Notes: generated from the sequence alone by a model not told the origin. 64,000 nucleotides of DNA from Fulvivirga sediminis (GCF_016757215.1 NZ_JAESIY010000005.1:1-64000), one strand, 5' to 3'; shown: positions 7,404-16,998, counted from the first letter of the stretch. Made by a program: numbers and translations.

Positions 7404-10240
7404 CCTTTAAACTGTTGTTTCGCATTAGATGGGTCTACCACATCGAAGGTTACATCAGCCTGATAATAATACACTCCTGATGATAAATTAGCTCCCGTTT
7501 CATCTCTACCATCCCAGTTAATATAAATGCCATTTTCTGATCCCGATTTTCCTTTATAGTGGTATACCTTTTTACCCCATCTGTTAAATACAGTAAAGTC
7601 TACTGACTCAACAAATCTGGCACATTTAGTAGGATCTAAAACCTCTCCACATTGACTAATGATCTGCCCATTTTCATCTTGCATATTACCTTCCTGCCCA
7701 TAGGCGCTAAATAAGTCATTACAATTGTCATTGTTAGGGGTAAGCAGATTAGGCAACTCGTAATGCGGGCAGTTATCAATACAAAACGATTCACTAAACT
7801 CACTCATATTTCCTGATCGATCTACCGCCCTAACCTTATAACACCCTTTATAAGAATCTAGGCCTCTATGAGTGAATGAAGCCGTTTCAACATTTGCTAT
7901 AATTTCAAATTCAGCCTCTGTACTCTCTGCATAATACACCTCATAATAGGCTACATCACCACTCTCGCAGCTTCCTTCAAAACCAACATCCCAGGTTAAT
8001 ACATTTTCAAAATCAGTAAAACCACAAGAGTTGCTATTACAATCAGGTTGAGAAATGGTAACCGAAGGCTTACATGGAGGAACCGTATCACTAGGCTGAG
8101 CACAAACTATCTGAGAGTAGTTCAACAAAGGTGAATATATATCGGGATTACCATATGTACCCTTGGTCATGATACGATAACAATATATCCGATCATCTCT
8201 AAGCTCCGTATTATCATATTGACCAGAATCAATATACACATACCCAAATTGTGTCACATCCACTTCATCAATCAACACTAAATCATCTTCCTTAGCTCCT
8301 TCCTCTCCTCTATATATTAAATGCTTGCTATCTTCCGGAGGATTTACAATACTATTAGACCACGGCACTACAGCCTCCCATTCCAATCTAATTTTTTTAA
8401 GCTGAGGCACAGGAGTCAATCTTACACTAGAAGCCTTGGTAGCTGTACCGGCTGAGGGAATTTCATCGTCTCCATCGAGTAGCACTACTTCATAATTATA
8501 GGAAAGATCTGTTGTATTAAGAAGACTATCCTTATAAGTAGACAATATAGGGTCTGTACTGTCCACTTTAAATTTATCAACCAACATCACTCGGTTAGCA
8601 CTTCCTGTTTGACCTTCAGACCTATAAATTCTATAGAACAAAGGAGCTGTTAATGTTCCTAAATCAAACGGCTCACGCCATTCAAGAGTAATCCTTCCAT
8701 CTGCTTGGTCTGTAACATCTACACTTACCCTGGTAATTACTGGTTCGGTGGCTAATGTTGGTTCAGAACAAATTTCATTAGAAACTATACTCTCTCCACC
8801 ATAAGGACTTGGAAAAGTAGCTACTAATCTATAACAATATTTTGCCCCTGGAGACAGGTCGCTGTCTCTATAACTTACGGAGTTTGCATCAACTTCAGTT
8901 AAAAGCTGATAGCCGGCCTCTTCTCGTATACCTGTTTCACAATCATCAGGCTCATAAGGATTACTATCCACCCTTCTCCATACCTGTATCTGGTCTGCAT
9001 TCTTACAAGTGTATGCATCCCAATCTAAAACAATACTTTGATTTTCTTGATTAGCAGCTACAAGCACCGGAGCTGGTCCTACGACCGTAATGTTCCAGGT
9101 AGCAAAACTCACCAAAGAAGGTCCATTAGGAGGATTGTCTGATATTTTGAAAGTTACCTTATATGGGGTTAGGCTTATATCTTCACATGAAGTTTGCCAT
9201 TTAAAATCTGCCGTTAGAGGAGAATTTCTAAAAACTGAATCAGGCTCCAATGTGGCCCCTTTAGAAAAAACAAGAGAAGCCGCTTCAATCTTGACCTGAT
9301 CACCATCAGGATCAGTGCCTATAATGGCTTCTTCTACTGACTCCCCTGCCTCTACACATATATCTTCAGGAATAATAAGCTCAGGTCTCTCATTCTCACA
9401 ATCTTCTACTATAATTTGCATATCACGAGTTACAAAACCCATTTGAACCCACTCTCCTGCTATAAACCTCCATTCTCTTACCACAAAAGCAATATTATAC
9501 TCTCCTATCGCTCCCGGAGAATCCCAAGTCAACTCTCCTGTTAAAGGATCTATCTCGAAATCCGGAGGACCATCCATATCTTCATTAGCATTTGAATAGC
9601 TATTATAAAACTGGCGATCATTAGGATGCTCGTAGCCATTTACATTGGTTCCTAAACTCATTTTAGGAGTTACCAATTCATAGGACAAACTATCTCCATC
9701 AGGATCATACGCTCCCGGATTATGATAAAAAGCTACTCCAGGACAGGCCCTATCGATAGGCGGAATAAGTAAAACAGGAGAATTATTACAACCCACAAAT
9801 GGATCTATAAAAATCTCTGTTTCTACATAAAAGGTGGTATTTACTGAGTTGTTAATATTAAGAACGCCTTCATTTCTATTGGCTTCTACATAGCCTATCT
9901 TAAATCGGCCGGCTGAAGAATAAGTATGAACAGTAGTAAAGCTGGCTGTACCTACATCCTTTCCTAAATCTCCTCTAGAAGTATTATCTATCTGAGGAAG
10001 AGGCAGAGGTTCAGTGCCATCACCAAAATCTAGCAGTCCTTCTCCAAACCTCACATCTGAACCAGTATCAGTATAAACTATGATGGTAATCTCATATTTA
10101 TTAGCATCACAGGATATCCTTCTTACTATTATTTCTCCGGCCCTCAAATGGGTAGCCTGCACTTCATTAGTAAATGACACAAAAAATGACAGGACCGAAA
10201 AAGCCGTAAATCTGATTATATTCTTAATGTAGCTATTCAC
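7382..10240 (-). CDS. Large secreted protein with Fn3-like domains and type B T9SS signal
   Basis: A 952-residue exported protein. A signal peptide (about residues 1-29, ending EVQA before THLRAGEI) leads into a domain common at the start of Bacteroidetes surface proteins. Ig/fibronectin III-like repeats fill the middle (about 390-800). The C-terminus is the CHU_C gliding-motility/type IX secretion domain: LPNLLTPNNDNCNDLF, FTVFNRWGKKVY, NWDGRDETGANLSSGVYYY, ending KGWIHIMR. It is therefore probably passed through the T9SS and attached to the cell surface or released. The start codon is GTG; no in-frame ATG occurs before the signal peptide. Role (adhesion or gliding) is inferred only. Confidence 0.9.
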   Translation of the reverse strand: MNSYIKNIIRFTAFSVLSFFVSFTNEVQATHLRAGEIIVRRISCDANKYEITIIVYTDTGSDVRFGEGLLDFGDGTEPLPLPQIDNTSRGDLGKDVGTASFTTVHTYSSAGRFKIGYVEANRNEGVLNINNSVNTTFYVETEIFIDPFVGCNNSPVLLIPPIDRACPGVAFYHNPGAYDPDGDSLSYELVTPKMSLGTNVNGYEHPNDRQFYNSYSNANEDMDGPPDFEIDPLTGELTWDSPGAIGEYNIAFVVREWRFIAGEWVQMGFVTRDMQIIVEDCENERPELIIPEDICVEAGESVEEAIIGTDPDGDQVKIEAASLVFSKGATLEPDSVFRNSPLTADFKWQTSCEDISLTPYKVTFKISDNPPNGPSLVSFATWNITVVGPAPVLVAANQENQSIVLDWDAYTCKNADQIQVWRRVDSNPYEPDDCETGIREEAGYQLLTEVDANSVSYRDSDLSPGAKYCYRLVATFPSPYGGESIVSNEICSEPTLATEPVITRVSVDVTDQADGRITLEWREPFDLGTLTAPLFYRIYRSEGQTGSANRVMLVDKFKVDSTDPILSTYKDSLLNTTDLSYNYEVVLLDGDDEIPSAGTATKASSVRLTPVPQLKKIRLEWEAVVPWSNSIVNPPEDSKHLIYRGEEGAKEDDLVLIDEVDVTQFGYVYIDSGQYDNTELRDDRIYCYRIMTKGTYGNPDIYSPLLNYSQIVCAQPSDTVPPCKPSVTISQPDCNSNSCGFTDFENVLTWDVGFEGSCESGDVAYYEVYYAESTEAEFEIIANVETASFTHRGLDSYKGCYKVRAVDRSGNMSEFSESFCIDNCPHYELPNLLTPNNDNCNDLFSAYGQEGNMQDENGQIISQCGEVLDPTKCARFVESVDFTVFNRWGKKVYHYKGKSGSENGIYINWDGRDETGANLSSGVYYYQADVTFDVVDPSNAKQQFKGWIHIMR

Positions 10241-10400
10241 AAAAACGATGAAATGATTCTGGTTATATTGAACATTAAATTTAAGGAATAAGTTACATAA
10301 ATTTCAGAATTTAATTTGGGTATACTTAATTTTAAAAATAAATCATAAAGGTCTTATAAACCATTATTACCTATACTTGTAACAGTAAAAGAAGAAACAA

Positions 10401-10643
10401 ATGAGAGTAGTAGGAGAAATACCCCATAAAGATTGTAAAATCACCTTATTCCATTGGAATGGAAAATATATCATAAAGATAGAGCAAGGGAGCATGGAGC
10501 AGTCTTTTAAAATCAATGAACTAGATATAACGGGAGAAAATGACCTAAAAGAAATTGTAAGTGAGGAATTTATTCAAGAAGTACTAAAAAACTTCCGAAG
10601 CATGTTTCAGGTATTTTCTAAAGCTATCAGTAAAGTTCTGTAA
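10401..10643 (+). CDS. Conserved-looking small protein of unknown function
   Basis: An 80-residue soluble, mildly basic protein with no signal peptide, membrane segment or motif recognised. Its N-terminal half alternates short polar and hydrophobic strands (FHWNGKYIIKIEQG), and its C-terminal half looks helical. TATACTTG at 10372-10379, one mismatch from TAnnTTTG, lies 21 bases before the ATG. The next gene starts 3 bases after its stop, indicating an operon. Function unknown. Confidence 0.6.
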   Translation: MRVVGEIPHKDCKITLFHWNGKYIIKIEQGSMEQSFKINELDITGENDLKEIVSEEFIQEVLKNFRSMFQVFSKAISKVL

Positions 10644-10646
10644 GTT

Positions 10647-11327
10647 ATGCATATAGGTGATGAGTCAGTAATTGCATTTTGCTATCTACGCAAGGCAAAG
10701 GACATGAAAAATGCTTGCTTTTTATCTAAAAACCACCTTTTTGTTAAGGAAAAAGGCATTTTAAGTCCATTCTCCCTAGAAAGCATTCAAGAAATATCCT
10801 TTGGTCACAGACTGATATTACTTCCACTGGTTATAGGAGGAATATTAACACCTTTAAGTCTTCATGCCCTATTCCACCATTACTTTAACGTATGGTTACT
10901 ATTTTCTTTAGCGTTCATAGGTGTACTCCTTATATATTATGGGGTTCAAGGAACAAAAGTATTAACCATACACACCTCCATCAAAAATTATGACTTCTTC
11001 ATACCTTCACCCACCGTTCATCTGAAAAGTTTTTCTTCGTACGTAAGAACATTTATAAGAAATAAAGAAGCGCTTGACTTCTATTATTTTGTATACCCAA
11101 AACATCAGTGGGTAAATGCTCAAAAAAATGGGGAATTTATACCAGATGAGCCTATAAGGTTGTATTTTAACTATCAAATGAAACAACTACAAATTAGGCC
11201 AGATGAAGTGATACTTTCCTTTCCTAATGGCAGTGCTCAAGTATCATTTCTATCTAGTTCTAACAATGAGGAGCTCGAACCTGTTATTCATCACAAGATT
11301 CCTTTGGAATATATAAAAGAGGTATAG
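10647..11327 (+). CDS. Membrane protein of unknown function, PH-like layout
   Basis: A 226-residue protein. An N-terminal region (KNHLFVKEKGILSPFSLESI) resembles the start of bacterial PH-like domains. It is followed by two membrane segments (about residues 68-87 and 93-115) and a soluble C-terminal part of about 100 residues. An internal ATG at 10704 is an alternative start. It follows the 80-residue gene by 3 bases and probably shares its transcript. The PH-like assignment rests on layout only. Confidence 0.6.
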   Translation: MHIGDESVIAFCYLRKAKDMKNACFLSKNHLFVKEKGILSPFSLESIQEISFGHRLILLPLVIGGILTPLSLHALFHHYFNVWLLFSLAFIGVLLIYYGVQGTKVLTIHTSIKNYDFFIPSPTVHLKSFSSYVRTFIRNKEALDFYYFVYPKHQWVNAQKNGEFIPDEPIRLYFNYQMKQLQIRPDEVILSFPNGSAQVSFLSSSNNEELEPVIHHKIPLEYIKEV

Positions 11328-11349
11328 TCTCTTATTTTGTAGTTTCCTG

Positions 11350-11357
11350 TATATTTG
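11350..11357 (+). promoter_or_regulatory. -7 element of the acyltransferase-gpsA operon
   Basis: TATATTTG, a perfect TAnnTTTG match, 20 bases before the acyltransferase ATG. No TTTG at the proper -33 spacing. Confidence 0.5.
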
Positions 11358-11377
11358 AGGTTCACAAAAACTTTCTA

Positions 11378-13063
11378 ATGAAGCCTAAAGGCAAGTCTAA
11401 AAATAAATCCTACAAACCCATTCTTCCAGGCACCAAGCACTGGCCTGTAGTACAGTTAAATAAAAGAAGAAAAGAGTTTATAGAGCGTACGGTAGAAGAA
11501 ACGCTGAAAAGAGTTACTGAAGAAAACCCTGGCACTCAGGAGCTACGTGAAGAGCTAGAAACCACCCTGCACAGAGAAAAGCTGAGAATAAAGCAAAACC
11601 CGTGGAGAGTAGATCCTCCTGACGAATATAAATTTTGGGAAAATGTGAAAAATGACCTGCTTGAACTTGCAGGAAAACCAGAATCCAGAACTGAAGAGGA
11701 GGAGATCTTAAGACGAATCATCCGACGTTATGCTCAGGAAATAGCTGGTAACTTCAAAAAAAGCAGGTATAAACTGGCCCGTGAAATCATAAAATTTGGT
11801 TTCGCCCGCTTACTCAATGCCACTCGGGTAAAGAGATTTGGTGCATTTTTCAGGAATCAATATACCCTCAGAGACAAAATACAGATCACTGGAAAAGCTA
11901 AGCAATTAAGAAAGCTGGCTAAAATAGGCACTGTGGTGATGGTTCCTACTCACTTCAGTAACCTTGATTCTGTACTTATAGGATGGGTAATACATGTATT
12001 AGGCTTACCTGCATTTATTTATGGCGCAGGACTAAATCTATTTAATATTAAAATTTTCGCCTACTTTATGAATAGCCTGGGTGCTTATAAAGTAGATAGA
12101 AGAAAAAAGAATTTCATATATCTGGAGACATTGAAAATGTATTCCAACCTTGCTTTGCAAGAAGGAGCTCATAGCCTTTTCTTTCCGGGAGGCACACGTT
12201 CCAGATCAGGGCAAATAGAAAGTCACCTTAAACTTGGACTTCTCAGCACAGCCATGGAAGCTCAACGAAATACTTTCATGAAGCACCCAGACAACAGCGG
12301 CAAAAAAATATTTATTGTTCCTGTTACTATCAATTACAACTTTGTACTTGAAGCGCCCGCTCTCATACATGAGCACTTAAAGCGACTGGGAGGTGGAAAA
12401 TATTATCTGGAAAATGATGAATATTCCACTTCTTACAAAATGCTTAAGTTTATGCTCAAGTTTTTCACCAAGGGATCCGATATTTCAGTATCTATTGGTA
12501 AAGGCATGGACCTTTTGGGTAATTATGTAGACAATCAGGGCCGCAGTATCGATCAGCATGGCAGGTTTATAGACACTCGAGATTATTTCACACATCAAGG
12601 TGAGATTAATATTGACCCGCAAAGAGAAGATGAGTACACCCGCCGCTTAAGCAAAATCATTGTTAAGGAATTTCATCGTATTAACAGGGTTTTTGCCAGC
12701 CATTTAGTTGCTTTCACTGCATTTGAAATATGGAAGAAAAAGTACCATAAGCTAGACCTGTATGATGTACTCAGACTGCCAGAAGAGGATCTCATCATAG
12801 AATACAACGAGTTTAAAGAGTGCTTTGGTAGATTAAGAGAGGAAGTCTATAAACTCAAGAAAAAGAAAATGGTTAATATTGCTCCCCATTTAAAAAATGA
12901 CATTGACGAAGTAATAAAGTTAGGCATCAGCAACGTGGGTATGTATCACACAAAAAGACCTCTTCTTTTTAACAAAAAAGGTGATATCATCACGCATGAT
13001 ATGAAGACTTTATATTATTATCATAACCGAACTGATGGCTATGGCCTCGAAGAATATATCTAA
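11378..13063 (+). CDS. PlsB-like glycerol-3-phosphate/lysophosphatidate acyltransferase
   Basis: A 561-residue member of the PlsC/PlsB superfamily. Block I HX4D is HFSNLD (H192, D197), block II is GAYKVDRRK (about 236-244) and block III is FFPGGTRSRSG (268-278). A charged, helical N-terminal region of about 160 residues precedes the catalytic domain, longer than in PlsC and more like PlsB-type enzymes. The end overlaps gpsA by 29 bases. gpsA makes glycerol-3-phosphate, which supports that compound as acceptor. Acceptor and acyl-donor specificity remain inferred, since PlsX, part of the alternative PlsX/PlsY route, is also encoded here. Confidence 0.82.
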   Translation: MKPKGKSKNKSYKPILPGTKHWPVVQLNKRRKEFIERTVEETLKRVTEENPGTQELREELETTLHREKLRIKQNPWRVDPPDEYKFWENVKNDLLELAGKPESRTEEEEILRRIIRRYAQEIAGNFKKSRYKLAREIIKFGFARLLNATRVKRFGAFFRNQYTLRDKIQITGKAKQLRKLAKIGTVVMVPTHFSNLDSVLIGWVIHVLGLPAFIYGAGLNLFNIKIFAYFMNSLGAYKVDRRKKNFIYLETLKMYSNLALQEGAHSLFFPGGTRSRSGQIESHLKLGLLSTAMEAQRNTFMKHPDNSGKKIFIVPVTINYNFVLEAPALIHEHLKRLGGGKYYLENDEYSTSYKMLKFMLKFFTKGSDISVSIGKGMDLLGNYVDNQGRSIDQHGRFIDTRDYFTHQGEINIDPQREDEYTRRLSKIIVKEFHRINRVFASHLVAFTAFEIWKKKYHKLDLYDVLRLPEEDLIIEYNEFKECFGRLREEVYKLKKKKMVNIAPHLKNDIDEVIKLGISNVGMYHTKRPLLFNKKGDIITHDMKTLYYYHNRTDGYGLEEYI

Positions 13064-14096
13064 AAAACCTGTAGGGGTAATAGGAGCTGGTAGCTTTGGG
13101 TCTGCAATAGCTAACATTCTTGCAGAAAAGAGCGAAGTGCTTTTATACGCCAGGGATAGCGAGACCATAAGAAAAATTGCCGAGCAAAAGGAGAACAGGG
13201 GACAAAAGCTTCATACCAACATAACCGCTACCGGAGATTTAAGCTATCTGGCCAGCGCTTGTGATGTTATATTTCCTATTGTTCCATCATCAGCCTTTCG
13301 CTCTATGATGCAGCAGCTTTCACCCTACCTTCATCCATATCATATTCTTATTCACGGAACCAAAGGTCTTGACATATCTCTCCCAAAAGGAGAAACCTTA
13401 GATTCTACCAAAGAGCTTACTCGTGAAAACATTAAAACTATGAGCGAAGTAATCATGGATGAAAGTGTAGTAATCAGAGTTGGCTGCCTTGCAGGGCCTA
13501 ACCTAGCTAAAGAAATGGCAAAGGCACAACCTGCAGCCACGGTAGTGGCCAGCCATTATTGGGAAGTTATTAAAGAAGGCGAAAGGCTACTTAGAAACGA
13601 TCGCTTTCAGGTATATGGAAATAACGATCTTATAGGCATAGAACTCGCTGGTGTGCTTAAAAACATTATTGCTATAGCTTCTGGCGCACTCAGTGGACTA
13701 GGACTTGGAGAAAATGCCAAAGGACTACTTATCAGTCGAGGAATGGTAGAAATGATCCATCTAGGCAAAATTATGGGCGGTGATGTCCACGCTTTCCTCG
13801 GATTAGCTGGTATTGGTGACTTAGTGGCCACTTGTAACAGTACATTAAGTAGAAACTATACGGTAGGATACAGACTTGCTCAAGGAGAATCTCTAGATGA
13901 GATTATCTCTACTATGGAAGAGGTTGCTGAGGGAGTAAATACGGTTAGAATTGCAAAAAAGATGGTTGAATCTGCAAAAAAAAGAGCCCCTATTACGGAG
14001 GCCCTTTATGATGTTCTTTTTGGAGATCTAACCGTTGAAAAAGCACTCTCGATGCTCATGAGGTATCCTTACAACGTAGATATCGACTTTATCTAA
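13035..14096 (+). CDS. gpsA: NAD(P)-dependent glycerol-3-phosphate dehydrogenase GpsA
   Basis: Reduces dihydroxyacetone phosphate to sn-glycerol-3-phosphate, the backbone of phospholipids. It has 353 residues. The dinucleotide-binding loop is GVIGAGSFGSA (about 14-24). The conserved active-site segments GVLKNIIAIASG and GIGDLVATCNSTLSRNY are present. Candidate ATGs at 13035 and 13041 both lie inside the preceding acyltransferase gene, so translation is probably coupled. Its stop overlaps the convergent HIT gene by four bases. Confidence 0.95.
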   Translation: MAMASKNISKKPVGVIGAGSFGSAIANILAEKSEVLLYARDSETIRKIAEQKENRGQKLHTNITATGDLSYLASACDVIFPIVPSSAFRSMMQQLSPYLHPYHILIHGTKGLDISLPKGETLDSTKELTRENIKTMSEVIMDESVVIRVGCLAGPNLAKEMAKAQPAATVVASHYWEVIKEGERLLRNDRFQVYGNNDLIGIELAGVLKNIIAIASGALSGLGLGENAKGLLISRGMVEMIHLGKIMGGDVHAFLGLAGIGDLVATCNSTLSRNYTVGYRLAQGESLDEIISTMEEVAEGVNTVRIAKKMVESAKKRAPITEALYDVLFGDLTVEKALSMLMRYPYNVDIDFI

Positions 14097-14494
14097 TTAG
14101 CCTCGATAGTTTCCTTAATTTTCTCGGCCATCTGAGCAAGCTCTTCCTGAGAAGGGCTAAGCTTAGGTTTAGCAAAGTTAATATCTCCTACTGCATTTAA
14201 CGGAACCAGGTGAATGTGTGTATGAGGAACCTCTACACCTATCACAGCCACTCCTATTCTGAGACATGGCACAACCTTCTCTATTCCCTTTGCCACTTTT
14301 TTAGCAAAGATGTTTAGACCTGAAAGCGTTTCATCATCTAGGTCAAAAATATAATCCACCTCTTTTTTCGGCACCACAAGACAGTGACCATGCACTAGTG
14401 GGCTGATATCTAAAAAAGAAATAAAATCATCATCCTCAGCCACTATATGACCAGGGATTTCTCTATTAATTATTTTGGTAAATATAGAAGACAT
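14093..14494 (-). CDS. HIT-family (histidine triad) nucleotide-binding hydrolase
   Basis: A 133-residue HINT/Fhit-type protein. The triad motif is HTHIHLVPL with H91, H93 and H95, of which H93 is the expected nucleophile-type residue. It begins one base into the end of greA on the same strand, so it is the second gene of a greA-HIT operon. The precise substrate (such as AMP-lysine-type phosphoramidates) cannot be read from sequence. Confidence 0.93.
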   Translation of the reverse strand: MSSIFTKIINREIPGHIVAEDDDFISFLDISPLVHGHCLVVPKKEVDYIFDLDDETLSGLNIFAKKVAKGIEKVVPCLRIGVAVIGVEVPHTHIHLVPLNAVGDINFAKPKLSPSQEELAQMAEKIKETIEAN

Positions 14495-14967
14495 CAGATT
14501 CCAATTTCTACAATTTCAAATTCAATTTCACCGCCAGGAGTTTGAATCTTGGCTGTATCTCCCTCCTTCTTCCCAAGTAACCCTTTACCGATCGGAGATT
14601 GCACTGATATTTTGCTGGCTTTAAGATCCGCCTCTTCTTCTGACACCAATGAATACGTAAACACAGCTCCGTTTTTACTATTCTTTATTTTCACTTTAGA
14701 AAGAATAGAAACCTTTGAAGTATCAATGCTGCTTTCATCAATTACCCTGGCATTTCCTACCACCTCTTCCAACTGCGCTATCTTAGCCTCCAAATGCCCT
14801 TGAGCATCTTTAGCTGCATCATATTCCGCATTCTCACTTAAATCACCTTTATCTCTTGCTTCAGCAATTTGTTTAGCTATATCAGACCTGCCTTTGGTCT
14901 TGAGTTCATTAAGCTCGGTTTTTAACTTATCTAAACCTTCTTTAGTATAGTATGCAACCTGTCCCAT
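14494..14967 (-). CDS. greA: Transcription elongation factor GreA
   Basis: Rescues backtracked RNA polymerase by stimulating transcript cleavage. It has 157 residues. The N-terminal coiled coil (about 1-75) carries the acidic tip GDLSENAEYD, with D42 and E45 expected to position the catalytic metal. The C-terminal FKBP-like domain follows. It is the first gene of an operon with the HIT gene and is preceded by the best promoter in the window, with a leader of roughly 85 bases. Confidence 0.96.
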   Translation of the reverse strand: MGQVAYYTKEGLDKLKTELNELKTKGRSDIAKQIAEARDKGDLSENAEYDAAKDAQGHLEAKIAQLEEVVGNARVIDESSIDTSKVSILSKVKIKNSKNGAVFTYSLVSEEEADLKASKISVQSPIGKGLLGKKEGDTAKIQTPGGEIEFEIVEIGI

Positions 14968-15057
14968 ATTTTTTCAATTTTATAATCTATATAAAAAACA
15001 AATAACGGCCTCTGAAATGAAACCGTTTGATTTAATTTAGTCGTATTTTCTGTAGTA

Positions 15058-15088
15058 CAAAGTTAATATTTCCTAATTGATGTTCAAA
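15058..15088 (-). promoter_or_regulatory. Full-consensus Bacteroidetes promoter of greA
   Basis: On the minus strand TTTG (15088-15085), a 19-base spacer, then TAACTTTG (15065-15058). Both elements and the spacing match the TTTG-N19-TAnnTTTG consensus for the primary sigma factor of this phylum. The leader holds a small stem, AACGG/CCGTT, near 15002-15026. Confidence 0.8.
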
Positions 15089-15102
15089 ATGTAAGCCTAA
15101 AA

Positions 15103-15945
15103 CTACTTGCCTACCAATTCTGGCATATTCGTTCTTATTTGGCTCAAAATCTCATCATCAAACTGCGCTAGGTACAACGTCTTAGCCTGAGTGAGCTGGT
15201 CTATCGTCAGCCCCTTAGCTCCTCTTAGATCTGCCTTATATAGGCTCGCATTTTCGAAGTTTGCACCTGTAAGATAGCAATTTCTAAGGTTAGCTTCCAT
15301 CAAAAAGGCATTTTTAAAATTCGTTTTTATTAGAAAGGCATTTTCTAGCTGGGCCTTAATCAAATAAGCATCTTTAAAGTTAGCTCCGCTGGCGTAGGCA
15401 CCTTTTAGAGAAGCCTGATTCAGGTTAGAGTTTTCCATATTGGTTTGATTCAATCTGGTATTTTCCAAATTAGTCTCTATTAAGAACGCATTTGAAATAT
15501 CTGCCGAATTAAGGTTAGAGCCTGATAGATTAACATAGTTAAGATTAGTACGAGCCAAATGACAATTCACGAGATTAATCTCATGAATATTATGTCTGTT
15601 AAGTCGTTTTATATTACCCACAGTTCTAAAAGCAGCCTCTTCTGATTCCCATAAACGGAAATCGTCTATTTCATCTCTATATGTCCTTATTCTCTGCCTA
15701 ATTTCTCCATTTTTATTAAGCCAGAAAATCAACATACCTATCACAGCTATATCGAAAAGCATGCCGTGCGCCTCCGCCAATACTTGCCCGAAAAAGTCAT
15801 GAAACTCAGACAAGTAATAAGACATACTTAACCCCAGAACAATTATTGTCAAGACCACTAGCACAATTGCAGATGTGAGCAATGGCTTTTCAACAATTGA
15901 ATTTACATATTCTAAAAATTTTTTATTACGATTTTTAAGCAACAT
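15103..15945 (-). CDS. Membrane-anchored pentapeptide-repeat protein
   Basis: A 280-residue protein with two N-terminal membrane segments (about 20-48 and 61-75), a charged linker, and about 25 A(D/N)LXX pentapeptide units from about residue 125 to 250 (such as ANLRN CYLTG ANFEN ASLYK ADLRG). These units build a right-handed quadrilateral beta-helix. The repeats presumably lie in the cytoplasm. Family members range from gyrase-protecting proteins to scaffolds; the membrane anchor argues against a gyrase mimic. Function unknown. Confidence 0.85.
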   Translation of the reverse strand: MLLKNRNKKFLEYVNSIVEKPLLTSAIVLVVLTIIVLGLSMSYYLSEFHDFFGQVLAEAHGMLFDIAVIGMLIFWLNKNGEIRQRIRTYRDEIDDFRLWESEEAAFRTVGNIKRLNRHNIHEINLVNCHLARTNLNYVNLSGSNLNSADISNAFLIETNLENTRLNQTNMENSNLNQASLKGAYASGANFKDAYLIKAQLENAFLIKTNFKNAFLMEANLRNCYLTGANFENASLYKADLRGAKGLTIDQLTQAKTLYLAQFDDEILSQIRTNMPELVGK

Positions 15946-16059
15946 TGGGCGCTTTATACCAAAAAATTAAAACTAACTATAAACTATCCGTAGAGGGCTA
16001 TATTAGCAAAAAATAAGTTATATTCAATAACAATTTTGAATTACAAAATGTAATATCTC

Positions 16060-16998
16060 TTATTTTCTTTTACTTAAAAAGCCTCTTATCTTACCTACCA
16101 ACACTTCATTTATCCTTTCATACGATTCAAACGACCATCCTGCAATATGCGGTGTAAGTAATGTTTTATCTGAATTAACTAAATAGTCAAATGATTTTTT
16201 CTGCTTTTCGCTCAAAGTTTTAAGTTTTTCATTCTCAAGCACATCCAGTCCTGCACCTATAATTTTGCCCTCCTCTATGTGCTTACATACTCCATCTAAA
16301 GATACAACCTCACCTCGTGAAGTATTCAATAGGTAAAAATTTTTTCTAAACTTACTTATGTAATTATAATCTACCAATGATTTTGTTTCCGAGGTTAAAG
16401 GCACGTGTATACTAAACACATCTGCTTCTTTATAAACCTCTTCCATGGAAACTTCTTCCACTACATCATCAGAGAAGTCATTTTTATACTTATCATAAGC
16501 AATAACACGAGTACCCATTCCTTTTACTTTTTTAGCAAAAGATCCTCCCATGTGGCCGTAACCCAAGAGAGCTACCGTTCTCCCTTCCACCTCATATCCA
16601 CGATTTCCTTCTCTATCCCAGGTATATTCTCTCACTTCCTTGTCAGAACGCGCTATATTGTTCATCAAAGAAAGCAACAGACCTAGTGTATGTTCTCCTA
16701 ATGCATTTCTATTTCCTTCAGGCGCATTAAATATTTTAATATTTCGTTTTTCTATAGCCTCTTCATCCAGGTTATCGATGCCTGCTCCGGCTCTAGCAAT
16801 AAACAAAAGTTTTGAGGCTTTACTAACTACTTCCTCATCTATACGCGTTTTGCTCCGAATAATAAGACCTTCATAATCTGATATGATCTCTAAAATATCC
16901 TCTCTCGTAATGGTGGGTCGATAATCTGGTTGCACGCCAATATCCAGCAGCAACTGCTGAAGACTATCATGCATATAATCTGCAATAAGACAATTCAT
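16060..16998 (-). CDS. D-isomer 2-hydroxyacid dehydrogenase (SerA-like)
   Basis: A 312-residue NAD-dependent dehydrogenase of the phosphoglycerate/formate dehydrogenase family. The nucleotide loop LLGYGHMGGSF is near residue 144. The catalytic Arg is in NTSRGEVV, Glu in AGLDVLENE and His in LTPHIAG. No ACT or other regulatory domain follows, so it is a short SerA-type or a hydroxypyruvate/glyoxylate-type enzyme; the substrate is undecided. Its ATG overlaps the mgtE stop by four bases, giving an rsmA-mgtE-dehydrogenase operon. Confidence 0.85.
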   Translation of the reverse strand: MNCLIADYMHDSLQQLLLDIGVQPDYRPTITREDILEIISDYEGLIIRSKTRIDEEVVSKASKLLFIARAGAGIDNLDEEAIEKRNIKIFNAPEGNRNALGEHTLGLLLSLMNNIARSDKEVREYTWDREGNRGYEVEGRTVALLGYGHMGGSFAKKVKGMGTRVIAYDKYKNDFSDDVVEEVSMEEVYKEADVFSIHVPLTSETKSLVDYNYISKFRKNFYLLNTSRGEVVSLDGVCKHIEEGKIIGAGLDVLENEKLKTLSEKQKKSFDYLVNSDKTLLTPHIAGWSFESYERINEVLVGKIRGFLSKRK

